Source of the DNA: Methanolobus sp. UBA118
GTDB lineage: Archaea > Halobacteriota > Methanosarcinia > Methanosarcinales > Methanosarcinaceae
DNA: 28,510 nt
Direction: 5' to 3'
NCBI GenBank assembly: GCA_002508635.1
Contig: DACO01000009.1
Span: forward strand, 1,866-30,375
Shown here: piece by piece, positions 23,319 through 28,510 of the stretch
Layout of the letters: every line of letters starts with the position of its first letter
How positions within the stretch are numbered: the first letter of the stretch is position 1
Made by a program: the position numbers and the translations under genes
The notes under the pieces: model-generated
Seen by the model: the letters and a program-made list of their open reading frames with translations, nothing else
Databases searched by the model: none
Told to the model about the DNA's origin: nothing

Positions 23319-24314
23319 TTAGCCTAATGTAAGAAAGTCTATACCATAAATAATCAATGCGGATGCAGCGACCGCTACAAAGGAAGATGCCATAACTATC
23401 CAGGCTGTAAGCCTTACATCCTCATATACGGGATAAACATAATTCTCTCCAAGCACGTATGTGTTCGGCTTCTCGAGTCTTATCCTCAATGCCCCTGCAA
23501 CCGAAGACATAGGATAACCGGAATTAGGGGAAGGTGTTTTCAGACCATCACTCAGAGCAAGCTGTATTGCACCTGCGGGATTCACCCTTTTGTAGGACTT
23601 CAAAGAAAAACCTACTATAACAGATCCCAGGAAGATGAAGAACATGGAAAGACGTGCAGGTATCCAGTTGAACACATCATCCAGTCTTGCGGAGAACCAG
23701 CCCATCTGAAGATGGCGTTCATCCTTATATCCGACCATGGAATCAAGCGTGCTGGTGGCCTTGAATATATAAGCTGCAACCAGTCCATAGGGACCGAAAA
23801 CCGCATAGAACAACAATGGTGTAAGGATGCCGTCCACAAAATTCTCGGAGACGGTTTCTATTATTGCAGAGGAAATATGATTCTCATCAAGTTTTGAAGT
23901 GTCCCGGCTTACATACATTGACAGGCCCTGCCGGGCTTCGTCCAGTTTACCATTTTCCAGCTTGCCTCTGATCTCCTGGGCAGCCTCAAAAAGACATCTT
24001 ACGGAAAAAGTTGCCTTTAGGAAATAGGCTGCTATAAAGATGCTTATTATCCTGGGTATTGCTTCAATGCTGAACAGCAGCAGGACTGCATATGCTATGG
24101 CTGCGGCAAAAGTTATAGTAACCAATGCCATGAAGATCCCATAGGCTTTCCGGTATTCAGAAGGTGCAACCTGTTTTAGTTTTCCTATCAGGTTTCCCAT
24201 CCAAACGACCGGATGGACCGCAAAAGGCGGTTCGTTCAGGGCCAGGTCCAGGAAAAAGGCAAGGAAAAGGATTACCGCAAGTTCTTCTGGTACAAGCTGC
24301 ACCGGCAGGATCAT
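23319..24314 (-). CDS. cbiB: Adenosylcobinamide-phosphate synthase
   Basis: A 331-aa membrane protein that amidates adenosylcobyric acid with aminopropanol phosphate (archaeal/Salmonella-type substrate made by CobD), forming adenosylcobinamide phosphate. The N-terminal signature DLALNEPPFAVHPVVWMGNLIG (about 22-43) and the later SRDTSKLDENHISSAIIETVSENFVDGILTPLLFY region (about 154-188, including the conserved ExxxEN) are diagnostic, with several membrane helices. Length is normal. Its start overlaps the cobD stop by 4 bases. Confidence 0.94.
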   Translation of the reverse strand: MILPVQLVPEELAVILFLAFFLDLALNEPPFAVHPVVWMGNLIGKLKQVAPSEYRKAYGIFMALVTITFAAAIAYAVLLLFSIEAIPRIISIFIAAYFLKATFSVRCLFEAAQEIRGKLENGKLDEARQGLSMYVSRDTSKLDENHISSAIIETVSENFVDGILTPLLFYAVFGPYGLVAAYIFKATSTLDSMVGYKDERHLQMGWFSARLDDVFNWIPARLSMFFIFLGSVIVGFSLKSYKRVNPAGAIQLALSDGLKTPSPNSGYPMSSVAGALRIRLEKPNTYVLGENYVYPVYEDVRLTAWIVMASSFVAVAASALIIYGIDFLTLG

Positions 24315-25813
24315 AACCTAGTCTCCAGGGCGTTTTTCCAGGCTTTCTTTATGCTCTTTTCATTCCGTCCTTCTTTAACAAGAACAGAGAGCACATCATC
24401 AACCACTTCCGGCTTATGCACTATATCACAATAGAGGCAGCTCCAGACCTTACCTCCCGAGGAACTCTCGATCCACTGGCCTCCGGTACGTTCATCTTCG
24501 CACGGATAGAAGGGACAGAAACAGAGTGTACAGTCCTGACCCTCGAAGTGACAGGGATAATAATCACAATCTGTATTGCTGCCAAGCCTTCCGCAATCAG
24601 CAGCCTTTTCAAGGTTGGCATCGAGCATGGCTTCGGCCTGTTCCCTTCCCCATTCGCTTATTACCTGCTTTATAGTCTGCAGTATACGATCATTCTCTTC
24701 CCGGGTCCTGACAGCAACCCTGATATAATCATCACCGATCTCCTGGAAGGAACTGCAGTCACGTATAAGCACTCCATGTGATGCCATGCGTTGTGCCAGT
24801 TCGGTGGAGTTCATGGAGAATTCCGAAATATCTACGAAAATATAATTGACACTGCTCTTAAAGGGCTTGAATCCGCGACGGTTAAGCTTCTGAGTAAGAT
24901 AATCCCTTTCTGTCTCGATAAGTTCCCTTGACTCAACTAAATATCTGCTGTCAACACCACCTTCCATTTTCAAGAGTGCGGTTGCAACATTATCCGCAAT
25001 TGAGCCAAGATTCCATGAAAGTCTTGCGTTGTTCAAAACCTTTGCAAAGGAGGTGGAAGCTATACCGAAACCCATTCTGATACCTGGAATTGCAAATGCC
25101 TTTGTAAGGGATCGCTGTATGAAAAGATAATTGTTGGCTTCGACCATGTCCGCAACACTCTGGTCCGGGTCTGCAAGTTCTATGAAAGCCTCGTCCACAA
25201 ACAGCAGCGTATCATTTCGGGCACATTTTTCTGCTATATCTGCTATCTGCTCCCTGGTAAAAAGCTGCCCTGTGGGATTATTGGGATTACAGACGAACAA
25301 GATCTTTGCATCCCCAAGGATATCTCCGTTAAGAGAAAGAAGATCCTGTTGACGGATATATTTTATATTAGCACCAAGCACCCTGCACTGTACCTCATAC
25401 TCACTGAAGGTGGGCTGGGGAATAAGGACAGAGTCCCCTTCCTCGATCACACATTCCGCAACAAGCCGGATTATCTCGGTGGATCCGTTTCCGGGAATGA
25501 TATTTTCGGGAACTACACCCATACCAGTAAATTCCGCAGCAGCTTTTCTGTACTCAAGATAACGATTGTCAGGGTACTGCTCCATTTTTTCAAGTCCCCT
25601 GTCAAGTAACAGGTTAAGATCAAGTCCGGTATAAGGATATTCGAAAGGCGTGCCAAAAGGATTCAGGCTTGCGCTTGCGTCAAGTATCTCATTCTCAGGA
25701 ATACAATATTCCTGGGAGCTTTTTCGGATCAGTCCTCCATGAGCGCCTGGCTCAAGTGCAAGGAGATATTCTTTTACCGGGATAGGTGCTGTATTTTCGG
25801 ACACGATAATCAC
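24311..25813 (-). CDS. cobD: Threonine-phosphate decarboxylase with C-terminal Cys-rich domain
   Basis: A 500-aa PLP enzyme making (R)-1-amino-2-propanol phosphate. Residues 1-400 are a fold-type I domain: HGG (25-27), PGNGSTEI (107-114), CNPNNPTG (175-182), VDEAF (206-210), and SLTKAFAIPGIRMGF with the PLP lysine Lys238. Residues 407-500 form a cysteine-rich domain (Cys407, 416, 421, 428, 431, 433, 438, 459, 462 and His466). From the literature I recall, the M. mazei homolog is bifunctional, an L-threonine kinase and decarboxylase that needs this extension; I infer the same here. The start is GTG with a TATA box 19-28 bases upstream and no ribosome binding site, so probably leaderless. It begins the cbiB-cobZ-cobS-cobY operon. 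Confidence 0.94.
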   Translation of the reverse strand: MIIVSENTAPIPVKEYLLALEPGAHGGLIRKSSQEYCIPENEILDASASLNPFGTPFEYPYTGLDLNLLLDRGLEKMEQYPDNRYLEYRKAAAEFTGMGVVPENIIPGNGSTEIIRLVAECVIEEGDSVLIPQPTFSEYEVQCRVLGANIKYIRQQDLLSLNGDILGDAKILFVCNPNNPTGQLFTREQIADIAEKCARNDTLLFVDEAFIELADPDQSVADMVEANNYLFIQRSLTKAFAIPGIRMGFGIASTSFAKVLNNARLSWNLGSIADNVATALLKMEGGVDSRYLVESRELIETERDYLTQKLNRRGFKPFKSSVNYIFVDISEFSMNSTELAQRMASHGVLIRDCSSFQEIGDDYIRVAVRTREENDRILQTIKQVISEWGREQAEAMLDANLEKAADCGRLGSNTDCDYYPCHFEGQDCTLCFCPFYPCEDERTGGQWIESSSGGKVWSCLYCDIVHKPEVVDDVLSVLVKEGRNEKSIKKAWKNALETRL

Positions 25814-25831
25814 AAACTGTAGTTTATTGTA

Positions 25832-25841
25832 CCTATATTAA
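25832..25841 (-). promoter_or_regulatory. TATA box of the cobD operon (probable leaderless mRNA)
   Basis: The minus strand reads TTAATATAGGT at 25841-25831, placing the GTG at 25813 at the expected transcription start. The same TTAATATAGG box sits at the same distance upstream of the paralog at 27401-27410, so the duplication seems to have copied the promoter too. Confidence 0.55.
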
Positions 25842-25881
25842 CTTAATCAATTAAATGATATGTAAAGGGAGATTCAGATGA

Positions 25882-27381
25882 CTAGAGGAGTGGTTTGATT
25901 ACCTCTCTCCAGGCCTTCTGAATATTCTCGTCGGTATCCCCGTCATCCATGAGGACGTCAAGTATCTTTTTTGCTGTTTTTGGCTGGTGAAGGAGAGTAC
26001 AGTTCTCACAGCTCCAGACCTTACCGCCTGTGGCACTGTCTATCCAGAAACCACCGGTTTTCCCATCTTCGCAGGCATAGAAGGGACAGAAGCAGAAAGT
26101 GCAATCCTGACCCTGGAAATGGCACGGATAATAGCTGCATGTTCCCCTGCCGGATTCAGTTTTTTCCGGATGTTCTATGGTTTCCTCAAGCTGTTCCCTT
26201 GCAGCTTCCCTGCTGGATTCGGCATACACTTCATCAAGGTTTCCGATGAGTTTTTCAAAATCCTCCCTTGAACGCACTGACAAACGGAAATAACGCTTTG
26301 CTCCTCCGAAGAAATCACTGCATTCGCGCATCAGTACTCCGTGGCTTGCAAAGCTATTCACAAATCTCTCGGAATCCATGAAGTGCCCATCCATATCCAC
26401 AAGCATATAATTGGCACTGCTTTCAATAACTTTAAAACCATAAAGAGAGGAAATGCGCCCTGCAATGTAATCTCTTTCTTTGCGGATGAACTCCCTTGAT
26501 CTCTTAAGGTAAGAGCTGTCAGGACCACCTTCCATGCTGAGAACACCTGTTGCAATGGACTCGGTCAATGCACCGATATTCCATGAGAGCCTGGAGGAGT
26601 TCAGCCTATCAGCCATGGCCTTTGAAGCTATCCCATAGGAGAACCTGATTCCGGGCATGGAAAAAGCATTTGTTACCGAGCGAAGGACGATAAGATAGTC
26701 ATTATCAATGGCAAGATCCGCAACACTTTGAGCGGGGTCTGAGAGCTCGATAAAGGATTCGTCAACTACCAGAAGGGTCTGATGTTCTGCACATTTTGAG
26801 GCAAATTCCCGCATCTCTTCCCGGGATGCAAGCTTTCCGGCAGGATTGTTAGGATTCGAGAAGAAGATCAGCTTTGATTTCTCGATCGTCCTTTTAGGAA
26901 TTCGGAGCATCTCATCCAGAGCTATCTTCTGGGGAACTGTTCCGAATGTCCTGCATGAGTGATGATATTCAAGCGGGCATGGCAGAGGGACTATTACCTT
27001 TTCTCCTTCCTCCAGAGTGCACTCAAGTATAAGCCTGAGCAGTTCACATGTACCATTACCCGGAACTATGTTAGCATATGCTATGCCTTTTCCGAGGAAA
27101 GCTGCGGCAGCTGACCTGAGTTCTATGTAACGGTTATCGGGGTACTGTTCCAGCTTCGCTGCAGCTATATTACGAAGATTTTCGATATCAAGACCGCTTC
27201 CTTCATACTTGAAAGGGTTTCCAAGGGGGTTCAGGCACGAGCTGAAATCAAGAATATCTGATTCCGCAATATCCAGTTCTTCTGAGGCTTTATCAAGCTG
27301 CCCTCCGTGATTACAGGGAGACATATCCAGCAGATATCGTTTAACTGGAAGCTTTTTATCATCTTCAGACACAATAATCAA
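25882..27381 (-). CDS. CobD-like paralog lacking the PLP lysine
   Basis: A 499-aa tandem paralog of the downstream cobD with the same architecture. From start TTG 27381 (LIIVSEDDKKLPVKRYLL aligns with the cobD start), it has NHGG, PGNGTCEL, SNPNNPAG and VDESF, but SVTNAFSMPGIR has Asn238 exactly where cobD has Lys238 (codon AAT, 26668-26670). The aromatic PLP-stacking area (PTFSEYE in cobD) is also altered to PCPLEYH, and the NPNNPTG Thr is Ala. The C-terminal Cys-rich domain (CSYYPCHFQGQDCTFCFCPFYACED, then GGKVWSCENC, split here) is fully kept. The decarboxylase should be inactive; a kinase or regulatory role is inference. An upstream TTG at 27396 lies too close to the TATA box to be the start. 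Confidence 0.9.
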   Translation of the reverse strand: MIIVSEDDKKLPVKRYLLDMSPCNHGGQLDKASEELDIAESDILDFSSCLNPLGNPFKYEGSGLDIENLRNIAAAKLEQYPDNRYIELRSAAAAFLGKGIAYANIVPGNGTCELLRLILECTLEEGEKVIVPLPCPLEYHHSCRTFGTVPQKIALDEMLRIPKRTIEKSKLIFFSNPNNPAGKLASREEMREFASKCAEHQTLLVVDESFIELSDPAQSVADLAIDNDYLIVLRSVTNAFSMPGIRFSYGIASKAMADRLNSSRLSWNIGALTESIATGVLSMEGGPDSSYLKRSREFIRKERDYIAGRISSLYGFKVIESSANYMLVDMDGHFMDSERFVNSFASHGVLMRECSDFFGGAKRYFRLSVRSREDFEKLIGNLDEVYAESSREAAREQLEETIEHPEKTESGRGTCSYYPCHFQGQDCTFCFCPFYACEDGKTGGFWIDSATGGKVWSCENCTLLHQPKTAKKILDVLMDDGDTDENIQKAWREVIKPLL

Positions 27382-27400
27382 CAACTGTGTATGCAAAGGA

Positions 27401-27410
27401 CCTATATTAA
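27401..27410 (-). promoter_or_regulatory. TATA box of the CobD-like paralog
   Basis: The minus strand reads TTAATATAGG. It is 20-29 bases upstream of the TTG at 27381 and matches the cobD promoter at 25832-25841 in sequence and spacing. It supports a leaderless start at 27381. Confidence 0.5.
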
Positions 27411-27477
27411 TTTATTCAAGTTCAGTTGCGCTTTGATAAAAGAAAAGAGTTTTGCATGAATTTAGTAATTTTGCTCC

Positions 27478-27514
27478 GTATAAACTGATATAAGTTGTTA
27501 AATTTTATTTAAAT
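27478..27514 (+). promoter_or_regulatory. Promoter region of the first AIM24 gene
   Basis: Two TATA-like elements, GTATAAAC at about 27478-27485 and ATTTTATTTAAATC at 27502-27515, lie upstream of the ATG at 27539. GGGG 8 bases before the ATG can act as ribosome binding site, which favours the first element as the promoter. The gap is shared with the divergent CobD-like gene. Confidence 0.3.
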
Positions 27515-27538
27515 CTAGGAACAATATGGGGAAATGAG

Positions 27539-28273
27539 ATGGCAGATGAGATAGACTATGAGATAATAGGTAATGATATGCAGATAGTGGAGATCAAGCT
27601 TGATCCGAGCGAGTCTGTCAGGGCTGAAGCAGGTGCCATGTTATACATGGGACCGGGGGTAAATATGCAGACTTCGACAGGAGGAGGACTTTTCAGAGGC
27701 CTGAAGAGAGCATTTACAGGCGAAAGTTTCTTTATTACCAGCTTTACACAAGAGGAACAGGGCAAGGGATACGTGGCTTTCAGTGCTCCGTATCCCGGTA
27801 AGGTCATCCCGATCAATCTTGCAAAACACGGCGGAAGTTTCCTGTGCCAGAAAGATTCTTTCCTTTGCGCAGCTAAAGGAATAGAGATAGAGGTTGCATT
27901 TTCAAAAAGAATAGGTGCTGGTCTCTTCGGAGGAGAGGGTTTTATCCTGCAGAGACTCTCAGGCAATGGACTTGCATTTGTTCACGCCGGTGGTACGATC
28001 ATCGAGAAAGAGCTTAAGGCAGGAGAGACACTCAGAGTAGATACCGGCTGTCTTGCAGCATTCTCGGACAGTATTGATTACGACATACAGATGACAGGCG
28101 GCTTCAGGAATGCACTGTTTGGAGGAGAAGGCCTTGTGCTTGCAGTCCTGAGGGGACCGGGATTAGTCTATTTACAGAGCCTGCCGTTCTCACGTCTTGC
28201 AGACAGGGTTGTAGCTGCCGCAGGTTATGAGCGCAGGGGAGAGAGCAGAGCCGGCGGGGATAGCTCCTTCTAA
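27539..28273 (+). CDS. AIM24 / TIGR00266 family protein, first tandem copy
   Basis: A 244-aa protein of the TIGR00266/AIM24 family (beta-helix fold of internal repeats, related to the TRAP-like tryptophan RNA-binding protein fold; the yeast member is mitochondrial, function unclear). Signatures: VRAEAGAMLYMGPGVNM (about 28-44), RAFTGESFFIT, YPGKVIPINLAKHGGSFLCQKDSFL, RLSGNGLAFVHAGGTI, GETLRVDTGCLAAFSDSIDYDI and GGEGLVLAVLRGPGLVYLQSLPF. There is no signal peptide or membrane helix. The C-terminus is a short Arg/Gly/Ser tail. A second copy starts 169 bases downstream. Confidence 0.92.
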   Translation: MADEIDYEIIGNDMQIVEIKLDPSESVRAEAGAMLYMGPGVNMQTSTGGGLFRGLKRAFTGESFFITSFTQEEQGKGYVAFSAPYPGKVIPINLAKHGGSFLCQKDSFLCAAKGIEIEVAFSKRIGAGLFGGEGFILQRLSGNGLAFVHAGGTIIEKELKAGETLRVDTGCLAAFSDSIDYDIQMTGGFRNALFGGEGLVLAVLRGPGLVYLQSLPFSRLADRVVAAAGYERRGESRAGGDSSF

Positions 28274-28325
28274 TGACAAATTCTCAAAACAAAAACGGGC
28301 AGCTATGGGATATCCGGGATAGCGG

Positions 28326-28384
28326 ATTCACTGTAATCCAGATGGACCTATTATTGGTTTTCAGATAAATTAATTACAGTGAAT
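28326..28384. repeat. 12-bp perfect inverted repeat with 35-base spacer
   Basis: ATTCACTGTAAT at 28326-28337 and ATTACAGTGAAT at 28373-28384 are perfect reverse complements around a 35-base spacer, between the two AIM24 genes. As RNA it would be a long hairpin after the first gene (terminator or attenuator); as DNA, two distant operator half-sites. Nothing else is recognised in this 169-base gap. Confidence 0.55.
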
Positions 28385-28442
28385 GACCAACACACTAATT
28401 GTTTTAGTCTCAGTTCTAAAAACAGATCCGGAGAAAAAAGGA

Positions 28443-28510
28443 ATGGCAGATGAGATAGACTATGAGATAATAGGTAATGATATGCAGATCGTGGAGATCG
28501 AACTTGATCC
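28443..28510 (+). CDS. AIM24 / TIGR00266 family protein, second tandem copy (cut by window edge)
   Basis: ATG at 28443 behind GGAGAAAAAAGGA opens a frame reading MADEIDYEIIGNDMQIVEIELD, which runs off the window after 22 codons. It differs from the first copy in only one of these residues (Lys to Glu at 20) and is nearly identical in DNA as well, so the duplication is recent or maintained by gene conversion. Confidence 0.88.
   Translation, partial: MADEIDYEIIGNDMQIVEIELD

Noticed and set aside
25814..25881. Possible cobalamin riboswitch upstream of the cobD operon
   Set aside because: The gap is only 68 bases, the transcript seems leaderless, and no B12-box-like motif is present.

Overview
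The window looks like a chromosomal segment of a methylotrophic methanogenic archaeon of the Methanosarcinaceae (a Methanolobus/Methanococcoides/Methanosarcina-like organism). The indicators are a MtaA/MtbA-type methylcobamide:coenzyme M methyltransferase, a remnant corrinoid protein, a DUF1638 protein, a PGF-CTERM (archaeosortase) protein, AT-rich TATA-type archaeal promoters, and a cobalamin assembly operon in the arrangement known from Methanosarcina mazei, including the archaeal CobZ phosphatase. No rRNA, tRNA, IS element or CRISPR was seen. No gene-free stretch exceeds 300 bases.

Layout. Positions 1-4485 (minus strand): a UPF0145 protein (cut by the window edge), MscS channel, DUF1284 protein, FAS1 protein, a Na+/dicarboxylate-type symporter fused to most of a Dim2/Pno1 KH protein, and a DUF5658 membrane protein. 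Positions 4637-7038: an orphan two-helix K+ channel and an AhpD-like protein (+), then a DHFR-like reductase and the methyltransferase (-). Positions 7284-9034 (+): a two-gene envelope operon, a lipoprotein and a protein carrying both a lipobox and a PGF-CTERM. Positions 9063-12466 (-): Maf, a multispanning membrane protein, a TPR protein, a corrinoid protein that keeps only its helical cap domain, and a tiny membrane protein. Positions 12565-19718: a U32 protein, a coiled-coil protein, a short conserved-looking protein, a wHTH regulator (-), a DUF1638 protein and a bacterial-type nicotinate phosphoribosyltransferase. Positions 19744-19818 (-) hold a 24-codon ORF with its own TATA box, ribosome binding site, GC-rich hairpin and T-run. 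Positions 20014-27381 (-): a GNAT enzyme, an unknown 105-aa protein and the cobalamin lower-ligand/nucleotide-loop operon (cobD, cbiB, cobZ, cobS, cobY), preceded by a second cobD-like gene. Positions 27539-28510 (+): two tandem AIM24/TIGR00266 genes, the second cut by the window edge.

How the genes work together. cobD makes (R)-1-amino-2-propanol phosphate, cbiB attaches it to adenosylcobyric acid, cobY activates the product with GTP, cobS joins the lower ligand, and cobZ removes the phosphate. The resulting cobamides serve corrinoid methyltransfer systems such as the one represented by the methyltransferase at 6001-7038.

The two strongest unusual points: (1) the upstream cobD paralog has Asn in place of the PLP-binding Lys but keeps the whole cysteine-rich C-terminal domain, which suggests a decarboxylase-dead protein that may retain a kinase or other role; (2) the symporter-KH fusion joins a membrane carrier to the RNA-binding part of a ribosome-biogenesis protein. 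The 24-codon transcription unit is the third candidate for something undescribed.
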